From positions 1 through 47,776 of the forward strand of contig JAQGOK010000133.1 of the NCBI GenBank assembly GCA_028293645.1: a DNA stretch of 47,776 bases. Direction: 5' to 3'. Of the stretch, positions 1-7,918 are shown piece after piece. Origin of the DNA: Chthoniobacter sp. (GTDB lineage Bacteria; Verrucomicrobiota; Verrucomicrobiia; Chthoniobacterales; Chthoniobacteraceae). A program made the position numbers and the translations under genes. The notes beneath the pieces are model-generated. The model was not told the origin of the DNA and ran no database searches. It saw nothing but the letters and a program-made list of their open reading frames with translations. Every line of letters begins with the position of its first letter. Position 1 is the first letter of the stretch.

Positions 1-768
1 GAGTGGCGAGAAGCCCTCGAAGTGATTGTTCGCGTAAACGTAAACGCGCGAGAATTCCTCGACGCATTGCCGCAGGCGCACCGACCAACTCTCCAGCGAG
101 GAGTCGCGCGGCCACGCCAGCCGATCGTAGCGGTGACTGGCGCGAACCTCGTCGCGTCGCGGCTTCGTCTTCAAGTCGCCCATCAGGCGGACGTAGGCGA
201 AATCCGTGGTTGTCGGGAGGAACTCGAACGCACCCTCTTCCTGATGGTCAAGTGGCGTGACGTCGTTCCAGACCCAGCAGATCCGCTGCGATTCCAGCAA
301 ATGGACGATCCGCGGGAGATGCCAGCCGTCGTGTCGAAACTCGATGGCCCAGCGGACTTCCCGGGGCAGCGACTCGACGAATCCGCGCAGGGCCGCTTCA
401 TCCTGCCGGATCTGGAAAAACGGGGGGAGTTGCACGAGCACGCAGCCGAGCTTCGACCGAAGCGGCTCGATCGCCCGGAGGAATTCGTGCACCAGCTCCT
501 GGCTGTCGCGCAGCTTGCGATCGTGGGTGATCTCGCGCGGCAGTTTGCACGTGAAGACGAACTCGGGCGGCGTGCGCTCAGCCCAATGCTGCGCCACCTG
601 CGGGGTCGGCGCGCTGTAGAAGGTCGAATCGACTTCCACCGAATCGAAGTGCCGCGCGTAAAAGGCGAGGCGTTCCGCCGGGGGCAGATGCTCCGGGTAG
701 AAGCTCCCGCGCCAGTCTTCGAAACTCCAGGCGCACGTCCCGATTTTCAGCTTTGCGGATGGATCCAA
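1..768 (-). CDS. DUF72 (YecE-like) family protein, C-terminus cut by window edge
   Basis: This gene is missing from the ORF track because its minus-strand frame has no ATG start. I read it by reverse-complementing the region: an uninterrupted frame runs from about 768 to base 1. It opens with KIGTCAWSFEDWRGSFYP and continues with HFDSVEVDSTFY, KLPREITHD, LVQLPPFFQ, WAIEFRHDGW and FAYVRLMGD, the conserved TIM-barrel-like signatures of DUF72. About 256 residues are visible and the C-terminus lies outside the window. The most likely start is TTG at 768-766 (LDPSAKLKIGT); an upstream in-frame GTG is possible. DUF72 proteins have no firmly established biochemical role. It is divergent from bamD. 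The plus-strand ORF at 22..786 is its antisense shadow. Confidence 0.85.
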   Translation of the reverse strand, partial: MDPSAKLKIGTCAWSFEDWRGSFYPEHLPPAERLAFYARHFDSVEVDSTFYSAPTPQVAQHWAERTPPEFVFTCKLPREITHDRKLRDSQELVHEFLRAIEPLRSKLGCVLVQLPPFFQIRQDEAALRGFVESLPREVRWAIEFRHDGWHLPRIVHLLESQRICWVWNDVTPLDHQEEGAFEFLPTTTDFAYVRLMGDLKTKPRRDEVRASHRYDRLAWPRDSSLESWSVRLRQCVEEFSRVYVYANNHFEGFSPL

Positions 769-844
769 AACGTCCGCGCACCATAGGCGTCCGTTGCTTC
801 GGCGAAAGCAGTTTTCCACCACGCCGCGCCCGCCTGCTCGCCAC

Positions 845-873
845 TTGACGCTCCCGGAGCGGTTCATTAGCGT
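845..873 (+). promoter_or_regulatory. Candidate sigma-70-type promoter for bamD
   Basis: TTGACG (845-850), a 17-base spacer and TAGCGT (868-873) lie just upstream of the ATG at 884. The -35 box is good and the -10 box matches only 3 of 6 consensus positions. If used, the leader is only a few bases long. Confidence 0.35.
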
Positions 874-883
874 GCGCACCCTT

Positions 884-2113
884 ATGTCAAAACCCGCGCT
901 CGTCCTTGCGCTGTCGCTCTTCGCGGCGACTGCATGCCCCCGCGTGAGCGAAGCGGCTGTGATCTATCGCTCCAGCGAAGGGTGGAGCGTCGAAGGCGAA
1001 GACACGCAGATCGAAGGCAGCGCCGCGGAGCAGATGCGTAAGGCGGAGAAAAAGGAAGCGGCTGGAGACGGCGGCGGTGCTTACAACGCGTATCGGGCAC
1101 TGGTCAAAAACTACGGGCAATCCGCACTTGCCCCGAAGGCGCAGCGGAAAGTGGCAATGCTGCTGGAAGCGAATGGCGACTACGACAAGTCGTATGAGGC
1201 ATATTCCGTTTACCTGACGAAGTATCCGCGTGGTGAGGACTTCGACGCAGTCGTCGAGGCGCAGTTCAAGATCGCGAAGCTGTTTCTGGATGGTCAAAAG
1301 CGCAAAGTCTTTGGGGTTCCGTTCGCGTCGTCGATGACCCGCGCTCAGGAGATGTTCGAAGGCATTCTCAAACGCGCGCCGTTTAGCAAATGGGCGCCGT
1401 TGGCGCAGTTCAACGTGGGACAAGCTTTGGAAAAGCAGGCGAAGTATCCCGAAGCGATCGCGGCTTATCAGGTCGTCGTCGCGAAGTATCCCACGGATGC
1501 GATCGCCGATGACGCCCAGTATCAAATTGGTTACGTGCGGCTCCGCGAAGCCCGCGAAGGCTCTTACGATACGGCTTCGCAACAACGAGCACGCGAGTCG
1601 TTTGAGGATTTCGTCATTCGTTACCCCGAGAGCGAAAAGGTGCCGCAGGCTCGCGAAAACATGCGTTCCCTCCAGGGTGGGGTGACCAAGGGCTCGCTGG
1701 ATATCGCGAAGTTTTACGAGAAGACGAAGAAGTACAAGGCGGCGGTCATTTACTACAACGAGGTGGTCAAGCAGCAGCCCGATTCACCGGAGAGCAACTT
1801 CGCCAAGACGCGGATCGAAGCGCTGCGGACGGAGTTCGGCGAAGATGCGCTCCGCGGCGGTCCGGAGCGGACCGAAACGGGGGCCAAGGCGAAGGAACGC
1901 CGCAAATTGCAGGCGCGGATTGATACCGCTTCGCGTCCGGACTACGCAGGTCCGCCCGTGGTCGTGCCGGAACCGGTCGAAGTGGCTCCTGGGAAGCCGA
2001 AGCTCCGCACCTCACCGGACGGCATCCTGCCGATCCCCGCAGTGGAGCCGCCTTTGCCAGCCGCGGAGCAATTGCCGAACACGGACACAGGCTTGCCCCG
2101 GCCACCGCAATGA
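884..2113 (+). CDS. bamD: BamD/YfiO-like outer-membrane assembly protein with TPR repeats
   Basis: A 409-residue exported protein. The ORF track starts at 794, but the ATG at 884 gives a proper signal peptide (MSKPALVLALSLFAATAC) and is preferred. Repeated TPR-like helices follow: a first around AYNAYRALVKNYGQSALAPKAQRK, a second ending in YLTKYPRGEDF, a third with YPEAIAAYQVVVAKYPTDAIADDAQYQIG, and a last with AAVIYYNEVVKQQPDSPES. This is the BamD/YfiO layout, a periplasmic lipoprotein of the BAM complex that inserts beta-barrel proteins. It is longer than the usual ~245 residues because of a proline-rich tail after residue ~330. The Cys in ATAC could be lipidated, but the lipobox is weak. 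It overlaps lptE by four bases, so the two are probably co-translated and both serve outer-membrane biogenesis. Confidence 0.78.
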   Translation: MSKPALVLALSLFAATACPRVSEAAVIYRSSEGWSVEGEDTQIEGSAAEQMRKAEKKEAAGDGGGAYNAYRALVKNYGQSALAPKAQRKVAMLLEANGDYDKSYEAYSVYLTKYPRGEDFDAVVEAQFKIAKLFLDGQKRKVFGVPFASSMTRAQEMFEGILKRAPFSKWAPLAQFNVGQALEKQAKYPEAIAAYQVVVAKYPTDAIADDAQYQIGYVRLREAREGSYDTASQQRARESFEDFVIRYPESEKVPQARENMRSLQGGVTKGSLDIAKFYEKTKKYKAAVIYYNEVVKQQPDSPESNFAKTRIEALRTEFGEDALRGGPERTETGAKAKERRKLQARIDTASRPDYAGPPVVVPEPVEVAPGKPKLRTSPDGILPIPAVEPPLPAAEQLPNTDTGLPRPPQ

Positions 2114-2631
2114 GGCTTGCCCTATTCCTGCCGCTGATCGCAGTGATCTTCAGCGGCTGCGCTGGATACACGGTCGGGCCGATCAAGCCCAAGCTCATGC
2201 GAGGCGTGCAGTCGATTGCAGTCGGCAGCTTTCGGAACGAAACGCTGGAACCTCGCGTGGAGGTTCTGCTCGCCAATGCGGTGATCAAGCAGATCCAGCA
2301 GGATGGCACCTATCGGGTCGCTCGCGAGGCAGATGCGGATGCGATCCTCGAAGGCACGCTCGACGAAATCCAGCGGCGCCCTGCCCGGAGTGTTCGCGGG
2401 AATGTGCTGCAGACCCGGGAATACACACTGATCCTCCGGGTGCGTTATCGGCTGGTCGATAAGGCGGGGCGCGAGCTCGATGCGCGCGGGGTCATCGGGC
2501 AGACGAGCTTCTTCGTCACCGGCTCCGACACCATCGCGGCCGATGTGAACCAGGATGAACGACAGGCCATCCCACTCGCCGCGGAGGATCTCGCCGTGCG
2601 TCTGGTTTCGCAGATTTCCGAAGGCTGGTGA
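2110..2631 (+). CDS. lptE: LptE-like lipoprotein (LPS assembly)
   Basis: A 173-residue lipoprotein starting at an ATGA overlap with bamD. The signal peptide ends in a clean lipobox, IFSGC, followed by AGYTVG. The body has the LptE/LptE-family pattern: a GVQSIAVGSFRNETLEPRVE strand-helix entry, ADAILEGTLDEI, a central strand LILRVRYRLVDKAGRELDARG, and a C-terminal helix AAEDLAVRLVSQISEGW. LptE plugs the LptD barrel and helps deliver lipopolysaccharide to the outer leaflet. The family diverges quickly, so the assignment rests on overall pattern, the lipobox and the neighbour bamD rather than catalytic residues. Confidence 0.72.
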   Translation: MRLALFLPLIAVIFSGCAGYTVGPIKPKLMRGVQSIAVGSFRNETLEPRVEVLLANAVIKQIQQDGTYRVAREADADAILEGTLDEIQRRPARSVRGNVLQTREYTLILRVRYRLVDKAGRELDARGVIGQTSFFVTGSDTIAADVNQDERQAIPLAAEDLAVRLVSQISEGW

Positions 2632-2675
2632 GAAGCGCTCCCGAACGCGCTGTTCGCTGCTGAGCTGACGCACCG

Positions 2676-3341
2676 GTGCTGTATCTCGTCGCCACTCCGA
2701 TCGGGAATCTCGGCGACATCACCTTGAGGGCCATCGAGGTGCTCAAGTCAGTGGACGTGATCGCCTGCGAAGACACGCGCCACAGCGGCAACTTGCTCCG
2801 GCATCTGCAAATCTCGAAGCCGCTCCTGAGCTATCACGAGCATAATGAAGCGAAACGGACGGCCGAACTGATTGAGCAGTTGGCGGCTGGGAAGCGCGTC
2901 GCGCTGATTACGGACGCCGGACTGCCAGGGATCAGCGACCCGGGACACCGACTCCTTCGTGCCTGCATCAGCCGCGGTGTGCCCTACACAGTCATTCCAG
3001 GGGCAAGCGCGGTGCTCACCGCATTGATCGGCAGCGGATTCCCGGCGGAGAAGTTCTATTTCGGCGGGTTCCTTCCACCGAAAAGCGGCGGCCGTGAGCG
3101 CGACCTGCTCGCCGCCGCGTCACGCCGCGAAACCAGTATCTTCTTCGAATCACCGCATCGGCTGCTGAAATCCCTGGCGGTCTGCGCCGCGCATTTCCCG
3201 GATCGCGTGGTGTGTGTCGCCCGGGAGCTGACCAAGCAGTTCGAGGAGTTCCGGATCGGGACCGGCCCGGAGTTGCTCGCCCACTACTCGGCACGATCGG
3301 TGAGGGGAGAGATCGTTCTCTTAATCAGCCCAGCTGACTAA
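2676..3341 (+). CDS. rsmI: 16S rRNA (cytidine-1402-2'-O)-methyltransferase RsmI
   Basis: A tetrapyrrole-methylase-fold enzyme that 2'-O-methylates C1402 in the decoding centre of 16S rRNA using SAM. It starts at GTG 2676 with LYLVATPIGNLGDITLRA, the RsmI N-terminal signature, followed by CEDTRHSGNLL, LITDAGLPGISDPG (SAM site), VIPGASAVLTALIGSG and IFFESPHRL. At 221 residues it is shorter than the usual ~280 and ends right after the second core domain (GEIVLLIS), so the C-terminal helical extension of enterobacterial RsmI is absent. It lies 44 bases after lptE on the same strand and may share its transcript. Confidence 0.92.
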   Translation: MLYLVATPIGNLGDITLRAIEVLKSVDVIACEDTRHSGNLLRHLQISKPLLSYHEHNEAKRTAELIEQLAAGKRVALITDAGLPGISDPGHRLLRACISRGVPYTVIPGASAVLTALIGSGFPAEKFYFGGFLPPKSGGRERDLLAAASRRETSIFFESPHRLLKSLAVCAAHFPDRVVCVARELTKQFEEFRIGTGPELLAHYSARSVRGEIVLLISPAD

Positions 3342-3560
3342 GATCTGACCCAAAATATTGAGGTAACTTTTCGCAGCGTTGCGAAAGATTGCGGTTTCCA
3401 GCGGCTGGCGCGGGGGGCTGGTGATTTCGGACGAAGGTGCGGTTGGACCGCTCGAGGATGTGCCAACAGTGGTGACGGGACGAATGGAGCGCAGCAAAGC
3501 AGTTCTCAGATTGGCTGCCGCCGGATCGTGGCACATGCACTGCTCCATCTCGAAGAACAC
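3342..3560 (+). other. Gap between rsmI and the pseudopilin operon, with a small hairpin
   Basis: 219 bases without a convincing gene. TTTCGCA-GCGT-TGCGAAA (3369-3386) is a perfect 7-bp stem with a 4-base loop, but no T-run follows, so it is not a clear terminator. ORFs on both strands here have low-quality, arginine/serine-rich translations and match nothing I recognise. The promoter of the pilus operon presumably lies here, but I could not pick one out. Confidence 0.4.
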
Positions 3561-4088
3561 ATGTCAGGCCGTCAGCTTCAGCAAGGAGTGGGACTCCACT
3601 GCGCCCCTTTCTCGCAAGGTCGCCTGGGGAACGGGCGCTCTGAAACTGCGGGCATGGCTCTCGTTCAGGTGATCGTCGCCATGGCGATGATCCTACTTTG
3701 CGGTGTTGCGGGAGTCCGCGCGCTCGTGGAGATGAACCGAAAAGCCGCTGCGATGCGGACGCTGAACAACGCGCGTGCCGTCGTGCAACGGAACATCGAT
3801 ACCGCGTTGGGCGTTCCGTTCTCACGCACTGCGGCGCCTGCCGTCCTCGCCATTACTCCCGCTGCCGGGGTGATCTACGACGAAGACGGGAACGGGGACG
3901 GTCTGGTGGATGTGGTAACGCCGCGCAGCGGGGTGGGAGCGGTGGTGCAGGGGACCTTGCTGCGGACCGTGCTGGCGGAGCCGGGGAGTGAAGGGGCGGA
4001 CGTCCGTCGCGTCAGCTTTCAACTCACTTATACTTACCGAGCGAAGCCCTACACTTACCAGATGAGCACGCTACGCGCTCAGGATTGA
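3561..4088 (+). CDS. Pseudopilin-like protein (type IV pilin-like N-terminus)
   Basis: First gene of a four-gene pilus-type operon. I start it at ATG 3561 (MSGRQLQQG); a GTG a few codons later is also possible. A long leader ends in SETAG, followed by MALVQVIVAMAMILL and about 20 hydrophobic residues: a class III (prepilin) signal with cleavage after Gly. The typical Glu at mature position 5 (FTLVE) is replaced here by Gln (MALVQ), which is unusual because Glu5 supports subunit assembly and N-methylation. After the helix (EMNRKAAAMRTLNNARAVV) comes a small domain containing YDEDGNGDGLVDVV, an acidic loop resembling a calcium-binding turn. About 175 residues. The stop is 2 bases before the next ATG. 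Probably a minor pilin of a type IV pilus or secretion pseudopilus; the exact system is unknown. Confidence 0.65.
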   Translation: MSGRQLQQGVGLHCAPFSQGRLGNGRSETAGMALVQVIVAMAMILLCGVAGVRALVEMNRKAAAMRTLNNARAVVQRNIDTALGVPFSRTAAPAVLAITPAAGVIYDEDGNGDGLVDVVTPRSGVGAVVQGTLLRTVLAEPGSEGADVRRVSFQLTYTYRAKPYTYQMSTLRAQD

Positions 4089-4090
4089 TC

Positions 4091-4966
4091 ATGCGTTTGA
4101 TCCGATCAACTGCAACTCGGGGCTTCACGCTCGTCGAATTACTCGTGAGTGGCGCGATCGCCAGTACGATCGGCATCGCGGTGTTTATGTTCATGCATGC
4201 GGGCATGTTTCTCGCAGCCAAGAACCTCTCACTAAACCTGACGAGCAACTCAATGCGCACCGCGCTCGATCGGGTCGAGAACGTATTGCAGCAGGGGGAT
4301 AACAATCCGAGCTTGATTGACGCTACGGGTGCGCCGGCGACAGCGCCGGCCGCCGGCGTAAAGGTGGATCAGTTTCTCGGCGCACCCTATGTCGTCACTG
4401 CGCCCGTCACCGGACTCCCTGCGACCACCACCAGCATGACGCTCACCCGATCGACCAATGCGCTCGCCTCGCCACCGTTGCCGAAAGCCGGGGATGTAAT
4501 CCGCATCGATGGAACCGATGCTACCGTGCGGCCACGAGTGGCTTCCGTCGTGGTCGGTGCGATTAACTCCGCACGGCAGCCCATCACCGTCACGCTGACG
4601 GAACCGCTCGGGACGCCTGTCATTTTTGTCTCATCCACAGTGATTACCGCGAAGTTGGTGCGACCCGTAGCGTTCATCGTGCTTCCCAACGGGTCGAGAA
4701 AGGAACTGCGGTATTACGACCGTTTCGAACCAGTTCCAAACGTCCATGACGCGACGCAGTACGTGGTGGTATCGGACCAGATCGGTTTGCAAGGCGAAGA
4801 CGCCACGCCTTTTTCAATGTCTCAAATCGCCGGGAAGAACTTTGTCGCGTTCTCCCTCAGGGTTCGGGCGAGCGACTACGATCGCCGCCTTTTCGGAAAA
4901 CAAGTCGATGAGTTCAACACCTTTAGCCGCGTCGAGACTTACGTCCGGCCGAAGGTTAATCCGTAA
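4091..4966 (+). CDS. PilW-like prepilin (N-methylation motif)
   Basis: A 291-residue prepilin. The track starts at TTG 4085, but ATG 4091 (MRLIRSTATRGFTLVELL) gives the canonical leader. The cleavage motif RG|FTLVELLVSG is followed by a hydrophobic helix up to residue ~40 and a coil (KNLSLNLTSNSMRTALDRVENVL), typical of PilW/PilJ minor pilins inserted into the inner membrane and processed by prepilin peptidase. The C-terminal half contains KELRYYDRFEPV and FVAFSLRVRASDYDRR. The broken gene at 10701-12496 carries a related C-terminal half (see findings). It sits 2 bases after the pseudopilin and 3 bases before the PilX-like gene, so the operon is tight. No prepilin peptidase, PilB or PilQ is in the window. 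Confidence 0.78.
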   Translation: MRLIRSTATRGFTLVELLVSGAIASTIGIAVFMFMHAGMFLAAKNLSLNLTSNSMRTALDRVENVLQQGDNNPSLIDATGAPATAPAAGVKVDQFLGAPYVVTAPVTGLPATTTSMTLTRSTNALASPPLPKAGDVIRIDGTDATVRPRVASVVVGAINSARQPITVTLTEPLGTPVIFVSSTVITAKLVRPVAFIVLPNGSRKELRYYDRFEPVPNVHDATQYVVVSDQIGLQGEDATPFSMSQIAGKNFVAFSLRVRASDYDRRLFGKQVDEFNTFSRVETYVRPKVNP

Positions 4967-4969
4967 GCC

Positions 4970-6763
4970 ATGTATCTTAAACCCTGCCGGGGCAACATTC
5001 TGGTCGTCGCCCTCATCCTGATTGTCGTGGTATCCGGGTTTGTCGCGGCGGCTTTGAATTCGACGAGTAACAGCTCGCGCCAGACGGATCGGAGCCGGGA
5101 CTATGTGGCGGCCCAGGCTGCCGCGGAAGGTGCCTTGGAATATGGCTTTGCCATTTGGAAACGCCGGATCATCGAGCAGAACCGTGCAATCACGACCGCG
5201 GAAGCCAACTCGGACCTCACTCAGCCAGGCTTTCCCGGCTTTGCCTACGCGTCGACTGCCGAAAGGGGGCCCTTGCGGATCGATGCACTTGACGAATATG
5301 GCGCGCCGGTGGCCACTCCGAAACCGGTCACCATCGAAGTCATCAACTATCCTGGATGGCGGGGCCGCACCTACAGTTATCAAGCGCGAGCCAAGGTGAG
5401 GCAGGCTCCCGCGCAGTATAACCTGCGGGCAGGGGTGAAGCGCGGGTTCCAGTATTCCGAAGTCCCCCTCTTCCAGACTATGTTCTTCTTCGAGGATAAC
5501 CTCGAATTCTACAAGCCAGCCTCGATGATCATTAGCGGACTGGTCCATACCAACTCGTTCGCTTATATCAGCGGCCAGGACGGCGTGCCTCTCACGTTCC
5601 TGGATGGTGTGTCTTACGCCAAGGGATACAGCCACAGCTCCGATCCTCCCTTCTCGGATATGTGGAGTGGGTGGACCCCTAATGCCACCCGTTCACCGGT
5701 TTATCCTGACGGAATCGCGGAGCAGGTGCGGCAAGTGCCACGCTTCGAACCGCTGGGCAATGAGCCGGCTTCCGTACTCAACACCACGGATGTGAATCCC
5801 AACAACGATAGCATGCGTGAGTTGATCGAGCCTCCGAACAGCAGCTATCCAGACCCGGTGGAGTTGTCCGCCCGGCGCTTATATAACAAGGCGGGCATTG
5901 TTGTGAAGGTGAATGGTCCGCTCGTCACGGTCACGACCCAGAACGGCACCACGCTCAATGCGGCACGCAAGACGGATATCATCCAAACAGTTGTTGAACG
6001 GACGACCATCTATGACCAACGCGAGGGAAAGAACGTCGATGTGGCGACTGTGGATGTGGCGAAATTAACAGACACCCTGCGGAAGGGTGGAGTTAGCAAC
6101 TTCAACAGCGTCATTTACGTGCATGACACGACGCCTGTCACCGCCCTGGACCCTGAGCCAAAGTCGATTCGTTTGAAGAACGGCGGAGTGCTCCCGGACG
6201 GTGGCCTCAGCGTCGTCAGTGAGAATCCGATCTACATCCAGGGTGACTATAATACCGGGGCTACTACGAACCCGGCGCTTGTCCCTTCGAATGAAGGAGG
6301 GAATCCGAACAATACGGATGCTCCGACACTGACGGGCTACACACGCAAGCCGGCAGCCGTTATCGGAGATGCCGTGATGTTCCTTTCCAACAGTTGGAAC
6401 GATGCCAATGCAGCCCTCCCCGTGACCGATCGCGCAGCGACGCACACCACCTACAATACCGCCATTGTCTCCGGCTTTATGCCTTCCGGATACCAGCCAC
6501 CCTCAGGGGCGCAGTATGGCTACAGCGGCGGGGCCAATAATTTCCCCCGCTTCCTCGAGAACTGGACGGACGACAGTTGCACTTACTTCGGTTCGATGGT
6601 CGAACTCTACCAAAGTAAGACTTTCACGGGAGCTTGGGATACCGGCGTGATCTTCCGGCCGCCGCTACGCCGCTGGAATTTCGACGAGAATTTTCGCTCA
6701 ACTCCCCCGCCGGGGAGCCTTGATGCTGTCATCTGGAGCCGAGGCACCTGGGCCAAATACTAA
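4970..6763 (+). CDS. PilX-like pilus assembly protein with large conserved C-terminal domain
   Basis: A 597-residue protein. The N-terminus (MYLKPCRGNILVVALILIVVV, then AAALNSTSNSSRQTDRSRDYVAAQAAAEGALEYG) matches the PilX N-terminal pattern: a short basic stretch, one membrane helix and an Ala-rich coil with Q-A-A-x-G. The rest is a large extracytoplasmic domain I do not recognise. Its second half (from TDVNPNNDSMRELIEPP to FDAVIWSRG-type residues near the end) is clearly related to the protein at 10701-12065, sharing motifs such as GDYN, SGGANNFPRFLENW and SKTFTGAWDTG. That conserved block probably folds as a separate domain exposed at the cell surface. It lies 3 bases after the PilW-like gene and 4 bases before the next gene. 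Function is inferred from the N-terminus and the operon. Confidence 0.68.
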   Translation: MYLKPCRGNILVVALILIVVVSGFVAAALNSTSNSSRQTDRSRDYVAAQAAAEGALEYGFAIWKRRIIEQNRAITTAEANSDLTQPGFPGFAYASTAERGPLRIDALDEYGAPVATPKPVTIEVINYPGWRGRTYSYQARAKVRQAPAQYNLRAGVKRGFQYSEVPLFQTMFFFEDNLEFYKPASMIISGLVHTNSFAYISGQDGVPLTFLDGVSYAKGYSHSSDPPFSDMWSGWTPNATRSPVYPDGIAEQVRQVPRFEPLGNEPASVLNTTDVNPNNDSMRELIEPPNSSYPDPVELSARRLYNKAGIVVKVNGPLVTVTTQNGTTLNAARKTDIIQTVVERTTIYDQREGKNVDVATVDVAKLTDTLRKGGVSNFNSVIYVHDTTPVTALDPEPKSIRLKNGGVLPDGGLSVVSENPIYIQGDYNTGATTNPALVPSNEGGNPNNTDAPTLTGYTRKPAAVIGDAVMFLSNSWNDANAALPVTDRAATHTTYNTAIVSGFMPSGYQPPSGAQYGYSGGANNFPRFLENWTDDSCTYFGSMVELYQSKTFTGAWDTGVIFRPPLRRWNFDENFRSTPPPGSLDAVIWSRGTWAKY

Positions 6764-6767
6764 TCTG

Positions 6768-7361
6768 ATGCGACTTCGATACTTCCTGATCCTCGTGGGA
6801 CTGCTCCCGCAGTTGTCCTTTGCGGCGCTGGATCTGACGCCGCGCTTCATTGATACCTTCGCTGACGGGATTACCTTTCATCGGCTCTATTTCAGCGACG
6901 GTGAAAAGAAGTTCGTTCTCAGCCTCAATCGTGAAACGGAAGTCACCGCCGAGGGTAACGGCGCGCTTTTCCGCTTCACCAAGCTGAAGGAAGCGAAGTT
7001 CCTGCTGTCACGGTCGCGGCTTTCGCCATCGGACGTGTTTGAGGGCGCCGCTCTCGAGCGCTATCGCGAAGGAGCGAAGCGATTGATGCCAGCGCGAGGG
7101 GTGACGATCCTCGAGGAGGTTCTCAATCCACTGCCGATCAATGGCTGGAAGAGTTTCCGACTGACACTTTCGGGCGAGGTTAATGGGCAGAAATACCTGC
7201 AGAGCGTGACCTTCGTGAATCTCAATGACAGCGACCAGGTGGTGCTGGTCACCATCGCGCCGGAGCGCAGTTTTCCTGAAGCGGCCGACCGCTCTTTCCA
7301 GATTTTCCGCACCTGGCAGGAGATGCTTCCGGGGGACGAGCGTCCCGCTACTTCCAACTAG
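6768..7361 (+). CDS. Exported protein of unknown function, fourth gene of the pilus-type operon
   Basis: I choose ATG 6768, which gives a signal peptide (MRLRYFLILVGLLPQLSFAA) and places the gene 4 bases after the PilX-like stop; the track start at 6720 is an overlap artefact. About 197 residues, periplasmic or secreted. No family is recognised. The body is beta-rich (FVLSLNRETEVTAEGNGALFRF, KSFRLTLSGEVNGQKY) and ends in SVTFVNLNDSDQVVLVTIAPE and a tryptophan helix (FQIFRTWQEM). Its last ~38 residues align without gaps to the C-terminus of the broken gene at 10701-12496, which suggests that this protein evolved together with the PilW/PilX pair as a functional unit. It could be a pilus-associated lipocalin-like or chaperone-like factor, but there is no direct evidence. 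Confidence 0.6.
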   Translation: MRLRYFLILVGLLPQLSFAALDLTPRFIDTFADGITFHRLYFSDGEKKFVLSLNRETEVTAEGNGALFRFTKLKEAKFLLSRSRLSPSDVFEGAALERYREGAKRLMPARGVTILEEVLNPLPINGWKSFRLTLSGEVNGQKYLQSVTFVNLNDSDQVVLVTIAPERSFPEAADRSFQIFRTWQEMLPGDERPATSN

Positions 7362-7382
7362 TCAGCCGCGCAGCCGGAACAG

Positions 7383-7856
7383 CTAGCGTAGCTCCGCGAG
7401 CTTCGCTCTCACTGCGTCGAAGTTCGGTAGGTCCTTTGGCGTGGGCGTCTGCTCCGCATACTGGATGACTCCACTCGCATCGATCACAAAGGCTGCGCGT
7501 GCCGCGCTGTCGCCGATCCCGGCGATGCCCTTGAAGAGCACGTCATAGGCATTGGCCGCTTCCTTGTTCAAATCGCTCACCAAGGTCACCCCAATCTTCT
7601 CTTTCTGGGCCCATGCTTCCTGGGCGAAAGGGCTGTCCACACTGATGCCGATTACTTCGGCGCCAACTTCGGAGTAAGCGCTAAGCCCTTGCGAAACGCT
7701 GCACATCTCCTCCGTGCAGACACCGGTAAAGGCGAGCGGGAAAAACACGAGCACCGTCGGTCTGCCGGGGACCGGCAGGGTCACATCGACCAGCCCTTCG
7801 GCGTTCTTCGACTTCAGGGTGAACGTGGGCGCTTTGGTTCCAACGGCGAGTGGCAT
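7383..7856 (-). CDS. Peroxiredoxin (AhpC/TSA-type, atypical 2-Cys or 1-Cys)
   Basis: A 157-residue thioredoxin-fold peroxidase that reduces hydrogen peroxide and organic hydroperoxides in the cytoplasm. The correct start is ATG 7856 (MPLAVGTKAPTFTLKS); the track start at 7946 adds a spurious basic leader. The active site is FPLAFTGVCTEEMC, where Thr44 and Cys47 match the P-x-x-x-T-x-x-C pattern with a second Cys at 52. This C-x4-C form is common in Prx of the AhpE/BCP-like groups, although the real resolving partner cannot be told from sequence. Later motifs are VIGISVDSPFAQEAW and the Arg-containing ARAAFVIDASGVIQY. It is divergent from the DUF456 gene with 62 bases between starts, and convergent with the pilus operon. 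Confidence 0.9.
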   Translation of the reverse strand: MPLAVGTKAPTFTLKSKNAEGLVDVTLPVPGRPTVLVFFPLAFTGVCTEEMCSVSQGLSAYSEVGAEVIGISVDSPFAQEAWAQKEKIGVTLVSDLNKEAANAYDVLFKGIAGIGDSAARAAFVIDASGVIQYAEQTPTPKDLPNFDAVRAKLAELR

Positions 7857-7918
7857 GATGAGATGTGTGTTTGAAGTTGAGCTACACGGTCTAGGCGCCG
7901 ACTCTCGGCGCCGCAACT

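Noticed and set aside
22-786. 254-residue plus-strand ORF
   Set aside because: Antisense shadow of the DUF72 gene; its translation has no recognisable motifs, while the reverse strand carries clear family signatures.
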